DNA of 64,000 nt from the NCBI GenBank assembly GCA_021432605.1, contig MU271149.1:992001-1056000 (forward strand), read 5' to 3'. Positions 1 through 11,316 of the stretch are shown one piece after another. How positions within the stretch are numbered: position 1 is the stretch's first letter; each line of letters starts with the position of its first letter. A program made the translations under genes and the position numbers. A model generated the notes under the pieces. The model was not told the DNA's origin. It did no database searches and saw only the letters and a list, made by a program, of their open reading frames with translations. This DNA comes from Coniochaeta sp. PMI_546. Its lineage: Eukaryota > Ascomycota > Sordariomycetes > Coniochaetales > Coniochaetaceae.

Positions 1-1336
1 CATGGCCGAGGGCATCAGACTTGGTGATCGTTCCGTCGATGTCCGAGATAACGACGGGCGTATCATGTCTCCACAACCACATGTAAGCCGAGCACGTCGC
101 TCTGTTGACGGTAAAGCTCATCGAGTTTTCGCCCGGCTTGAGGTTCAGGGCCTTCAGCTGGTCGCTCGTCAAGCGTAGAGTCTTGGCATAATTGCGATTT
201 GGATCGCCCGCGGTTGCGACCTGAGGGGGGGAAGCCGGCGGTGTCTGCAGTGGAAGCTGCCCGACATCCGACTCGGACCTCCTATGGGATGGAGGCATGG
301 GTGATGCTGTGGTATCACTCCCGTCGCTATGGTACCCTGGATCGGAGGCAGCATCTATGGCGAGGGTAGGGGTCGGCCGCATCGAGGTCTCCAATGCTTT
401 CTTCATGGCAGCCTCCTTTGCCTGCTCGCTGCTGTAGATCCATAGGTTACCCCGCTCGTCCACTCCGAAGAGAGCACCAATGTCGTAGTTGCCGTCTAAT
501 TCTTCAGACAGGACCTGCCGCGCAAAGAGCTCAGCACGCAGGGCGTCTTCATCGTTATTCTTGTACCCTGTCATGTCCAGCATCAGATCTCCCGATTCGG
601 TGATATGTGTGGGTATGTTGACTGCGGCTAGCTCCTTGGACAGGGTCATGGCTCTCCGGAAAGCCTCGTGTCGGGGCAATGGAGGAGGGCTCTGGGACCT
701 CTCAGAATGATCGAGACTGTCCCCTTCGACCGAACTCTGGCTCTGCTCCAGCTCGCCGAGGTGTCTGTGCGCAGCCTGCCGTAGGACATCATCACTATGA
801 GGCCGTTGGGCTGAAAAGTCCCCTGAGTTTGGCCGTCCTCTGGACAGTTCGGGGGACGTAGATCTAGGCGTGAGCATTCCATCGCGCTGGTTTGGCTTGT
901 GCAGGACTGTAGGCGGTGGCCTCTTGAGGGGTTTCGCCGGTTCAGCGTTGAGCTCGAAGGGTTCGGGTTCCTTGAGACTAGAGGAGGTAGACGAGTTCTC
1001 GGCAGGCAGGAGAGGACTGGAAACCGGCGAAGCGAGGGGTGATGTCTGCAGGCTCTGTGGGATGCTGTCACTGGTCTCGAAGACGAAGAAGGCTTCGCCG
1101 CCCTCGCCGAGCTTCATGGAGTAGTTCTGCTTTACTCCATTGACTTTGAATTCCACCTTCTTCTCATAGGGCCTCAGCAAGGAGAACTTGCCGAAGCGCA
1201 CATGGAAAGGGGAGCAGCACAAGGTGCCATCCTCGTGTTGGACGACAATAACGTCGATGGCTCCGCTGAGAGTGGCCGGGTTGATCGAGTTCCAAGTGTT
1301 GGCCACGGATTCACTAAGATTCCTGACGTACTGCAT
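1..1336 (-). CDS. PAH1: Lipin-type phosphatidate phosphatase (Pah1/Smp2/Ned1), partial at left edge
   Basis: The product dephosphorylates phosphatidate to diacylglycerol at the ER/nuclear membrane, which controls the split between phospholipid and storage-lipid synthesis. The reading frame is open from the ATG at 1336 to the window edge (445 codons) with no intron. The N-terminus MQYVRNLSESVANTWNSINP opens a typical N-lip domain (about residues 1-105, including GAIDVIVVQ and FHVRFGKF). A long Ser/Pro-rich linker follows, then the start of the HAD-like catalytic domain with DIDGTITKSD near residues 432-441, which holds the DxDxT catalytic motif. The rest of the catalytic domain lies outside the window. 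The Ser/Pro-rich linker is where yeast Pah1 is phosphorylated, so similar control is inferred. The next gene is divergent, with a 3 kb gap. Identity is very secure because both conserved domains are visible. Confidence 0.95.
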   Translation of the reverse strand, partial: MQYVRNLSESVANTWNSINPATLSGAIDVIVVQHEDGTLCCSPFHVRFGKFSLLRPYEKKVEFKVNGVKQNYSMKLGEGGEAFFVFETSDSIPQSLQTSPLASPVSSPLLPAENSSTSSSLKEPEPFELNAEPAKPLKRPPPTVLHKPNQRDGMLTPRSTSPELSRGRPNSGDFSAQRPHSDDVLRQAAHRHLGELEQSQSSVEGDSLDHSERSQSPPPLPRHEAFRRAMTLSKELAAVNIPTHITESGDLMLDMTGYKNNDEDALRAELFARQVLSEELDGNYDIGALFGVDERGNLWIYSSEQAKEAAMKKALETSMRPTPTLAIDAASDPGYHSDGSDTTASPMPPSHRRSESDVGQLPLQTPPASPPQVATAGDPNRNYAKTLRLTSDQLKALNLKPGENSMSFTVNRATCSAYMWLWRHDTPVVISDIDGTITKSDALGH

Positions 1337-4334
1337 GGTGATCGATCGGGGGGCCTAGTGGAGGCCCGAGAGTTGGGGTGAGGTACTCGGGATAAACTGC
1401 CGCTGGGCAATTGTAGCCCCCGTGTTGAGACGAGCAGGTCGAGGTAGAGGTTATTCCTGGATCCTATGTTGTAGATGTCAGGCTGATCGGGGATAAGACA
1501 GCTTCAGATGTTTGTCTTGTGCTTATGACCTGCCGAGGGTAAAACGTTGGCGCAAGCTTGAAGGGGATGGTCTCGTATTTCAGATGTTGGGGTGGAGTTC
1601 CGATGTAATAAGAGCTACTTGACTATACGTCGGAATTGGGGAGAAAGGACATGTGCAACGAGCGTAAAAAGAGAACTTGAAGCAGAAAATATGCGATGGT
1701 ACCCTAAAGTCGACAGCTTGCAGCAAGAGAGACAACAACCTGGAAAAGGACGAGACAGTAAACTTGAAGTGGTGAAAGGAGAATCACGAGGCCGACAGGG
1801 CAGTTGCGAAAGAGGCAGGAATGACCGACCGAACCTGCCGCATTGAGTGGCCCCAACAATCGTATACAGTATAGAGATGCCGCCCCATCAGTCCCAACCG
1901 CCGGTGTTTGCCGATTAGTGGCCCAGCTGACAGGCGCCCTGGGCTTTATCCGAGGGAGGAACGCTAAAAAAAAAAGGTACATGAGACCGATCGCTTTCTG
2001 CAGCCGCAGCCGCTGTGTGGCCGCCCAATTCACATGTACCTGCTTTGTCTTTGACATCTGATAGTGGGAACTAACGGCCGCCTCAGTCCAAAATGGGACT
2101 CCACGCGGCTCCAACGTAGCTTTTCTGATGTCATAATTCTCGCCCAATTTCTGGCGATACCACGAAAAGCACAACGAAGCTCGCTCTTCGCGGCTGCCGG
2201 TCTATCTTGGAGCATGAAGCCTGGAGCTTTTAAAGATTTCCACACTGCATGCAAAGTCACCGACATCAGGAATGCGCCTGTTATGAGAGCTGGCCAGGGC
2301 AGCGCCATTTGAGCTGTTGAGCGGCATGAAGCTCCGAACCCGAAACCAATCACAGTGGATTAGGCCTTCATGTGGCTGCCTGTTGGTGGAAAGTGGTGAG
2401 TCTAGACTCACATTCCACCACGTGTAGGCATAGAACATATCTGGATCTACCATGGTAGATTTATTATACTTTTGGTACACCATCCTCAGGTGTTCCACCT
2501 TGATGGAAAGGGTCGACTTTTCGGGTTTTCCTCTTTCTCGAGACAATGGCTGGTGGCTATCTTAGTCAAGATGGTCCATATATCCACGCTCACTTTCGTC
2601 GTCACTTTGTCAACTTTCACACAAACATTGCTACTGTTACCATATAGCTTATTCGCCATCATGCATCCGGCATCACGGGTCCACCAAGTTTAGCAGCCGG
2701 GATAGGCCAACACGAGTTGTTAGGCCCATAGTCGACTGTCTCATGGTTATAGTACTCTCCGTGCGAATGCATCGAATTGACATAAATCTTGTCAGGGTGG
2801 TAGCCGATATCGATCTCACAGGGACGCGTTGTTCTCCTACGATAGGCCGTTGGTCTCGGTGCAGTGGTCGACCTGCACCTCGTCTGTGGGTGTCTATGGG
2901 CCAATATGATCCTCTGGAAAATAATTGTATGCCTATTTGACACCACACAGCCTTTTACCCTTGTCTCGATAAAACCGCTCGATACGCCGTCTTCGCAGAC
3001 TAGCTAACTGACATTAAAGAGTAATGATGCAGGTCTATGTTAATCTTAGGCAGTAAAGAAGTGACCCACGACTATCTCGTCGAGGAGGTGAAATGGTCGT
3101 GAACCTTGGTTGAGATATCAACCGGTGAACCCAATAGGTAAAGGACTTCAATACATGGACGGTCATAACGAAGGGGACGGCACAGAGGAGCGGAGCAATG
3201 TCTTCGCGAGAAAGACCACGATACGGCTTATCACTCACTACCTCTACTCAGGAAACCAAAGACACAGCTAGCTAACAATCGAGACCTATTCACCACATTC
3301 ATGTCTCTATTTCGGGTTGGCCTTTGTCTCTTTGTACTGTGCAGTCAAGCGGATAGGCGCCTGGCCGCTACTGGCAAAGAGGTAGTAATATTCTACGTGA
3401 CATATGTCTGTTCAGGAACCTTACAACAATGTCTGTTGAGCTCGACCACAAAGCCAGATGCCATGACCCAACCTAGTCGGCCTCCTCGAATATAAAAGGC
3501 ATATTTCAAGGGCTAGATATGCTTCGCACCTATATCGGTGACATCTTGAGTATGCTCAGATCAAGTTAGCACTTGCTCATACCGACACTCAGATGATGCA
3601 TTGTTTTCAGAAGACATTAAACAAAGTGAAGTTGATCGGCAACATTCAGAGTGCCTTCCTGGTATACTCTACTCCCTGGTGCACTGAACTAAAGTAAGAA
3701 GTAATGCTGGCAACCACTTCACATGCCTACAAGCAAGGTAAACAGATGTTTTAGAGTTTAAACATGCATCCCCGCGCTTTCCGCCCAGCCATAAATCTAA
3801 CGTTTTTTTACTTTTGACTGCCGGAGGGGTGCCCATCTGACGCTTCCGTGTCGTCTCGTCCGGCTTGTTCCCCACGTTTGTCTGTTTGTCGGTGTGGCAT
3901 CACTCATCAGATGCCGATCCATGCCGCCTCGCAGATGGCGCTAGCTGAGCTTTGCACCACTAATAATCCAGCTTTTCATGCCTGCGGGACCCTCCTCGAG
4001 GCTCTCTGTTCGCTCCAAACCTCTGGCACCGGCATTTTGCGATTTGTCGGATTGCATTTCCCACCTCTCATTTATTAGACTTAGGCCTTCTTTTTTCCTT
4101 TGGGTACCCCATCACCTGAAGTAGGTAGCCGTTTTCTCTATCAGAGGAAAGGGGAAAAGAGGGGAACATACATTTTGTTTCATCCGGCACCTTGGGATTT
4201 CTTTCAGGCCGGGACCTGACCTGACCGACCTCATCGTGCTTCCGTCCTTTGTCACCCGAACAACGGCCACCCCCCCCAATCCCATCGTCCATCCCAAAAA
4301 CCCCCACGGTCCATCGCGCCTTTACCGCACCGAT
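1337..4334. promoter_or_regulatory. 3 kb divergent intergenic region between PAH1 and the FN3 protein gene
   Basis: No reading frame here shows a recognisable domain or a sensible splice pattern. It separates two divergent genes, so it must hold both promoters. Visible details are a run of ten A at 1966-1975, a perfect 16-bp palindrome ATCTACCATGGTAGAT at 2445-2460, and a C-rich leader at about 4230-4330 just before the FN3 gene start. A long 5' UTR for either gene is possible. Confidence 0.5.
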
Positions 4335-7300
4335 ATGTCATGGACCGCATGGACGTCGCTAGTTCCAACGCTCCTCATCATCTCGGCCGTCTCAGCTTGG
4401 TGGTTTACCGAGCCTAAGAACGCGAGAGTCAACCTCATCGCCGCCGCCGGCGTCCTTCTGTTCTGCTGGGCTGTTGCGCCAGACTTTTCGCGCCACTTCT
4501 CCGCCTCAGTCTATACATCCTTGGTCAATGGTGTTAGCTCTTCACGCCTTGATCTCGTGATCGTAAAGAATGCCAAGATGCTTCTGACCGGAGCTGCCGC
4601 TATCTGGTACGTGTTCTATTTTGTTCCCTTCAACCCGCGGCACTCAAGCATGACAAGAAAGAACGAGGCTAACGGCATTCTGTTCTCTACAGGTTGATGC
4701 GACGAGCATGGCAAACTTTATGGAAGCCTGTCCCCGAGTTGATCAGTATCCTCGGTGTCGATGTGCCTGATCGGCCAGATGTGTCGTTGGCAGGAATTCG
4801 GGCTGATGCGGCGACCCTCAACTGGTCCCGGCCGTCGCCCAACCGGCCGGTTCAACGGTTCTTGATACAAGTCAATGGCGTGGTAGTGGGGGATGTCGCT
4901 GCGAATCAAGAGCCGGCTATTGTTGTCAGTGGCTTGAAACCCGACCATTTCTACAATGTGCGCGTCATCGCCGTTGGCTCAAACAACTTTCAGGCCGGGA
5001 GTCGCGTCATCAGACTTAGGACGTTTGGCAAGGATGGCCGTCCACGGCTTGGGACATCGAGACTACCAGCGAACTTCGCCGCAGAGGAGCAACCGAGATC
5101 TGTGCAAGGGGACCAGGGAGATGAGAGTGGGACGCCGAGGAGTCCCCTCGCGGCGGTTGACGCTACGAACGTTGACCCTGCCACAGCGTCAACGGCCGGT
5201 CCGCGGCGGAATACTGTCACGAGGCGTCATTCGCCTTCCACGGCGAGCCAGGATGCGCCATCTACACGGGAAGATTCGAGTGGCCAGCCAGCGCAGACAT
5301 TGGCGGAGTTGACCGAAAAATTCGAAAGCATCAGAAGAGAAACCGAGGAGACTGCTGCTCTCATGGCGAAGGAAGAGGTTGACAACAAGCGACAACTAGA
5401 CGAGCTGGAGGCGGAGAAGCAGGAAAAGAAAAAGGAGCAAAAGAAGAAGGAGGAGCAGACAGAGAAGTTGAAACGTGAGGTTCATTCTACCGACAGGGCT
5501 ATGAGGAACGCACAGCAACGTAGGGCGCAAAAAGAGAAGCAGCTCAAGGAGAAAATGGACCAGAGGGCCAAGTTCCAGGACAACATTGCGAAATGGGAGA
5601 AAAGCATCGACGACATGCGGAGGGAGATGGAGGGCTTCGAGTCCCAGAGGAAGGACCTCGCGGAAGAGCGAGATACAAAGTTGGAGGATTTCCAACAGGC
5701 AAACGGCGATCTGCAACAAGAATGCTGTCGACTCGAGGTCGAGCTCAAGGAGAAAAGAGAGCAAGTCAAGGAGTTGGAAGACGCCAGGAAGAAACTACCT
5801 GGTGGTGAAGAGGACGAAGAGTGGCGCGACGACGACGTGGCTTTTAGGAGAGAGTGCCAGCGGAGGCAGAAGGACCTCCATGATGCTGTCATTTCGGAAA
5901 ACAGGAACTCCAAGAGGCTTGACGAGCAGATCCGTGTCCTATCCATGCAACTTGGCCATATTCCAGGAGCGCAGACTGCCTTCCCGATGTACAACCAGGC
6001 TAACTCATCAGGACTTGATTTCGAGACTTCTCTTAGCCAGCTCAAGAGGCGCAGTCGGAACAGTAACTCCCTATCCAACGTCTCCATCTCATCACCATTA
6101 CCACCTTACTCACAGATCGACCCCGCGGCTGCTCCGGTCGGATACAACAGTTCACGGGCAAACGCGCCTCCGGGATTCGCTCAAGGGCCTTTCATGAGTC
6201 TTGCTGGGGACATGCCGCGTCCACTGGATGAAGAGGGTATTAGGATGTCCTCTGCACCACTCAGTCCGTCGGCAACAGCACTCCTGCCTTCTAACATATT
6301 GGACGATATCTACGATGAGCCGAGCCCGACATCGAACCGGTTTGACCCCGATCCATTCTCCACAATCCCTACCTCGCCGATTGACGATCCTCAGTCACCC
6401 CCGTCCTCTCGGGGCTCGATGAGTATTCTGTCAAGCCCGCGAGGCTCGACTCACAATCTTCCCTTCCCCACATTCTCGTCTGACCATAGTGAAGGAAGGT
6501 CCCAGAACACAGCAGACAATGCCCCTTCTCCTGCTGCTGCAGAGCCGCCGATCAATAAGCTTAGCAGCTTCTTCAACTTCCAGCGATCCAGACACGCCAA
6601 GCCTGCTGACGACGGCGGACCCGTGCTTGGCAGCCTTAAGCAGGGGCAGAGCCAGTCCTTTCCTAGGCAGCTAGAGGAAGGGGATGCCTTGACGAACAGG
6701 CGGCGCATCAGTCTATCTGGCACTTGGAGCAAGTTCAACCGGAACTCGGCTGGTCCCGAGCTTATCGAGGGTCTCGCGACGAAAGCTTTCTCTGCCCGTA
6801 CCTTCAACCCGTTCTCGAGCTCTCACCGGACAGGCGCAAGCAACATCTATTCTGACCGCGACCCTAGCAGCCCTCGACCCGGCAGCACGGCCTCAAACGA
6901 ATTCCCTAGACCGTCGACAGACAGTAGCTCCATCTGGGGTCCTCAGCCGACCGACCAAGCGACCCTTGGCAAGCAGAGTCGATTCTGGTCCCCAGATGCT
7001 GTCCCTGCTGCTTGGTCGCGGAATCCGTCACGTCGACCTTCTCTACATGGCTCGCCGTCAGCACTTAAAACTACTTTGGCATCGGCTGATGATGAGATAC
7101 TTGATGAGGATACGCTGCCTAATGCTAGTGAAGTCGGCGTCATCGGCAGTAAACTCCCTACGTCTTCCAGGGCTGCTTCCTTTGCGCGTCTGAACCCGAA
7201 CGCCCCGGCCTTCATTGGTTCTCTATTCCAGAGAGGAAAGTCCGAGAAGGACAGCGGCAAGGAGAAGGACAAGACCAAGGGCAAGGACAAGGACAAGACC

Positions 7301-7936
7301 AAGGACAAATCAAAAGACAAGCACAAGGGCGCCGACACTCCGGTCGCGACGCCGTCGGAAAGCGAATCGCCCTCCGACCGCCGTCAGTCGCGCGATACGC
7401 GTGACACCCTCTCGGTCCACACCCAAGCATCCGTCAACGAGTCGCATGACTCCCTCTCCCTGTCCCTCGACCAATCTGTGTCCAACATCTCCACCACGCC
7501 CTCCGAACCAGCCGGCCTCGGGACGAGCCTTAAGGACGAAAATGTCGTCCGCAAGCTCTTCCGCAAGAGCAGCTCGAGCAAGTTCAGTCTCCCCGGGCGG
7601 CTCGGCGTTAAGGACGGCTCGAGCCTGTTCAAGAAGGGCACTGGCAGCTCGGTAAATTCTGACAAGGGGGAGAGGTCTAGCATGGGCGACGGAGAGGATA
7701 TTCCGAACGTCTTTGACGAGCATGGACTCTTGCTCGGGAAGAGCTACGATAGCGTGACCAGCAGCCCGTCCTTGGGACCGACGCTGAGCAATAAGACGAG
7801 TAGGGACTCAAAGACGGGGACGGCGAGGTGGCTTAGCTTTAGCAAGAAGCCCAAGAAGGAGAAGGAGAGTCTTGATCTGGAGAGGGACAAGGAGCGGGTT
7901 GTCGAGAGCCAGTCGGAGGCGGGTGATGATGCCTGA
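4335..7936 (+). CDS. Membrane-anchored fibronectin type III / coiled-coil protein
   Basis: Two exons, 4335-4606 and 4693-7936, flank an 86-bp GT-AG intron and give 1171 residues. In order: hydrophobic segments near residues 8-25, 33-50 and 80-95; one FN3 domain at about 115-200 (LNWSRPSP, then FYNVRVIAVGS); a charged coiled coil at about 290-510 rich in E, K and R; a long Ser/Pro-rich disordered region; a Lys-Asp repeat tract near 940-970; and a basic tail. This layout matches a conserved fungal protein family with an N-terminal membrane part and FN3 domain whose function I do not know. Inference: it sits in a membrane with a large cytosolic scaffold tail. The start at 4335 was chosen because it leads directly into the first hydrophobic segment; the frame is also open upstream to about 4236. 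Confidence 0.85.
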
Positions 7937-8363
7937 AATAGGTAGATTAGTTGTCTTACAACAAAAAGCGCTCATGACTGTACATAGTCAAGGTTACGGC
8001 AGTATTGCTGTATTGTGTATACATCCACTTCGTGTAAGCGCTTTTATGCTTATGCTATAAGCAATGAATATGACAACAGAGTCCTGTCTTAAGTCCGAAG
8101 TCTACTGTGGCCCGAGCTTCTCACTCCGGCCGGGAACTGACCACGCTAAATGTGGTAGGCGGTCAGTCTATCGGCAGAGCTGCAACTTGAAGCTCCGAAG
8201 CTCAGCGGCCTCGTCGATTTACTGGGGCTGTCAATTACCTTGCCGTTGGAATCGAACCACCACGCGCGATCCAAGATATTCCACTCCAAAAGACGAAACC
8301 CCATCCCGCCCTCTCCTCCGCCAAAGTCTGGAGCCACGAGGGCCACGCGCAGATAGACGATAC
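7937..8363. other. Intergenic region, FN3 gene 3' end to CMC1 promoter
   Basis: Holds the 3' UTR of the upstream gene and the promoter of the Cmc1-like gene. A frame open from 8064 runs into the Cmc1 start, but its upstream part looks like leader sequence rather than protein. A T-loop-like string on the minus strand near 8252-8264 does not belong to a tRNA. Confidence 0.4.
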
Positions 8364-8984
8364 ATGGCCGCAATGGCCCTCCAACCACCCACAACCGGCG
8401 AGCCCGACCAGCTGCCGATGCCGTCGCGCAACCCGCTGCCACTCTCGGCGTCACAGGAAGCACAGGTCCGCGATATCTTCTACGCGAGGGTGCGGAGTCA
8501 CTGCGGACCAGAGATCAAGGGTTCGTCGATTTTTCCTCCCTCCTCCGTCACTCACCCTCTCTCTTTCTATTCCTCTTGATCAATTGCTATTTTCCAAATG
8601 GCTCAAGTTTTTTTCTTCTCATTCTAACTGGTTCTTGACGTAATAGCATTCGCAGAGTGCGCACTAGGCCGGACCTTCACCGTCCCCTTCGCCTGCCGGA
8701 AACCGCATAACCTGATGAATGCGTGCATGAAGGCGCACGCGACGCCGGCGGAGCAGGACGCCGCACGGGAGGAGTGGTTCGCCAAGAGGCTGGAGAGGCA
8801 GAAGGAGAAGGAGCGCAAGGCGAGGAGGAAGATGGAGCAGGAGACTTTTCTCAGGGAGTGGTGGGGGCTGCCGGAGAAGGACAAGGAGGAGAGGAGGAAG
8901 GAGGAGGAGAAGTTGCGGATGCCGGAACGGATTGGGGGCGTGGTGAGGAGGAGGGAGGAGGGCGGCGGGGAGGGGAAGAGGTGA
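8364..8984 (+). CDS. CMC1: Cmc1-like twin-Cx9C mitochondrial protein (cytochrome c oxidase assembly)
   Basis: Two exons, 8364-8520 and 8647-8984, separated by a 126-bp intron, give 164 residues. After splicing, the protein carries a perfect twin Cx9C motif: C47-x9-C57 and C69-x9-C79 (HCGPEIKAFAEC, then ACRKPHNLMNAC). This is the signature of the Cmc1 family, imported into the intermembrane space by the Mia40 relay and needed for copper handling and Cox1 maturation. The splice falls inside the first Cx9C, so the intron call is well supported by the motif. Its 5' site, G|GTTCGT, is weaker than usual; a CTAAC branch sequence lies near the 3' site. The C-terminal half is a long Lys/Glu/Arg-rich helix, longer than in yeast Cmc1. 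Cmc2 or another family member cannot be fully excluded. Confidence 0.88.
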
Positions 8985-9230
8985 CTATGACTGGAGGGGG
9001 ATGGGGATAGATGAAAAGATAGATGCATTTGCTGGCGTTGGGGAATTGTTTGGGATGGATTGTATGTTATGTTATGCACTGCTCTGCTCTGCTCTGTAAT
9101 ATATGGACTGGCTATGAGGCTTCATGTGGCTAGAACGGCTGGTTGTACATAAGATCCTGCAAATGCTCATATTTGGCCACAAACAGTCGTGGAGTTCAAC
9201 CGTGACTTGAAAAATTGTCATGTCTCCTGA

Positions 9231-10346
9231 TCAACTGGGTATAGAACTAGTTGCTTCCTTAACCAACGCTACCACCTCCTCCGCAACTCCCCATGACAGC
9301 TCATACCCTCGCCCGCCGAGTCCATACGCATGTACCACCGGGTACGACTGGAGATTATGCTCAAGCTCAAGTCTCATTCCACCCTTACGTGTTGGACGTC
9401 TACCGACAATATCTCTGATGACTTTAAAGCCCTCCTTGCCGTTGTCCAAGACACGTGGATACGTAGCAGCGAAGCTCGTAAGTAACTCCTCTCGCACAGT
9501 ACCACGTGGCTGAGGATCCCAGTCATCCACCTCCTTCGTCCCTCCGATGATGGTGCCACCCTCGAAGTTTCGGGGCACGCAGAAGGTCCAGGTGCCGTCG
9601 CGGTTCTGGCGCGTGACCGTGGCATCGCACAGGTTCGCGACAAGACAAGTCTGTCCCCTGGTAGGATACACATGCCTGTCTCCAAAGCCAATTCCGGAGG
9701 CATTAACGACCAGATCGGTAGGCTTGAGGTCTCGCATGGCATATACCTCGAGAGGGTCACGCAGCTCTCTCTTCAGCACCTTACCGCCACGATGTACAAG
9801 CCTCCTGAGCAGAAAGGCGCAGTACACCATCGGATTGACACACCAAGTATCATATTCGCATCCCCACATCACGTTCTCGTCTGGAAACTCGTCTGGTCGT
9901 AGTAATCTAAAGCCGGGCATCTTCAACTCTCCGGCTCGCTCTTCTGTCAACTCGGCGTACTCGGGCCCTGGGGCCTCAATGTACTCAATGCCCTTCATGA
10001 AAGTGATGCCAGCTTCGGGATTGGTTGTAGAGAGCACTTCCATGCTGGAGTAGGTTTTCACAGCCATGCCGTGTTCGCGCACGCTTCCAAGCGGAGGAGG
10101 AATCCATCTATTATGGGCGCCGCCCCATGGAGATGTGTAGTTGATACTGGCGAGGGAGTCGATAGTCTCAGATGGGGCGGGGAAGTCCTTGGCTATGATC
10201 GTGACGTTGTAGCCCTCTGCCTGAAGACGTACAGCTGCTGTGAGGCCGATGACCCCGGCTCTGGGAGGGTGTCAGTCGTGTATGGTCTTATGTAACCAGG
10301 AGCGGCCATGTACTTGCCCTATAACTACCACGTGAATATCTGCCAT
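9231..10346 (-). CDS. D-amino-acid oxidase (FAD-dependent)
   Basis: The enzyme oxidises D-amino acids to 2-oxo acids, ammonia and hydrogen peroxide. Exons 10346-10318 and 10260-9231 give 352 residues, close to the family norm. The N-terminus MADIHVVVIGAGVIGLTAAV carries the dinucleotide-binding GxGxxG. The C-terminal part VVHAYGLGGRGYELSWGVA fits the D-amino-acid oxidase signature around the catalytic and FAD-contact region. The 57-bp intron starts with GC (GG|GCAAGT) and ends CCCAG. Only this choice restores the GAGVIG motif in frame; the nearby GT donor four bases later would break it. The protein ends SSIPS and shows no SKL-type peroxisomal signal, unlike most fungal members, so the cytosol is possible. 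D-aspartate oxidase is the main alternative specificity. Confidence 0.92.
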
Positions 10347-11316
10347 TATCGTCCGACTGAGTTGAGCCGACAACTGATTGAACTAGCGATAATGATTGTC
10401 TTTTGAGCAACGAAATCTTTCTATAAACAAATCATCCACAGACGAGGCTCCAATGCCACGCCGACGACCGGAGGGAAGTACCGAGTCGAGAGGTCGCTCT
10501 CATACTCCTAGAGCCAGACCGGAAAATGGATCCTTCGGTATGAGTCACGCTCTACCTCGCGGATGCTGATGTATGAGCAACTGATAAGCAGTTAGGACTA
10601 CCCTGAGATAATGTGTATTGGCGGAAGCAGTTCTGTTGCGGGATACACCACTGATGAAGGCATGTTGGGCTGGAGGCCCACTACATCCGTCTTCGATACC
10701 GAGCTCCACCGACGGAAACCGTCCGGGGCCGACCAGTTGATGCAACGACTTCGAACCGTCATGCATGTCCTTGCCCATGTTCGCATGCCCAAATGAGCAG
10801 GTTGATACTTGATGAATGGCTAATGACATAGTTGACAAAAAAGGCGCGGAAAGTGAGTCGTGCATGGCGATTTATCAGCCAAACTGTGGCAGACCGCCTC
10901 CGGGTCGCAACTTGAGTTTGAAAGACCGTGGATCTATGTAAGAGAGTGATTGATATCGTCCAACTGAAGCTGGGCAATTTTCACATATGCCATGTACCGA
11001 GGCTGTCATCCTGCCCATACCAAGGATGATGGCGTTGCCATCCATATCCCTACTACCTGAGGACAGCCAGAATCACCCTGTGTCGGCTACCTAAAACCTG
11101 TAAATGCAAGACCATATGAAGAGGAACAAGTAACCCCATATCCAAAACGCCGAAGCCACTACCATATGCACCGCGACCATACAGCTTGCTCCTTAACCGG
11201 GGGGTATCATCACAAATCAAGCACTTCCGTGCGCCAGCCCAACCTTACCCCGGGTTATTTGTTGCTTAGAATCCCGGGAAGACTTTTCGTCGCACATGCT
11301 GCCCTATAAACAGCGG
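10347..11316. other. Intergenic region between DAO 5' end and PA-TM-RING 3' end
   Basis: Both flanking genes are on the minus strand, so this holds the DAO promoter and the RING gene terminator. Short frames on both strands show no domain. No RNA gene or repeat was seen. Confidence 0.4.

Noticed and set aside
2445-2460. Perfect 16-bp palindrome as a possible operator
   Set aside because: About one such palindrome is expected by chance in 64 kb, so it is noted but not claimed as functional.
5586-6197. Plus-strand frame of 203 codons inside the FN3 gene
   Set aside because: It overlaps the coiled-coil coding region in another frame and has a composition typical of a shadow.
8245-8290. Minus-strand GGTTCGATTCC resembling a tRNA T arm
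   Set aside because: Four of five T-stem pairs form, but no matching acceptor stem or D arm exists upstream; it lies in the CMC1 leader.
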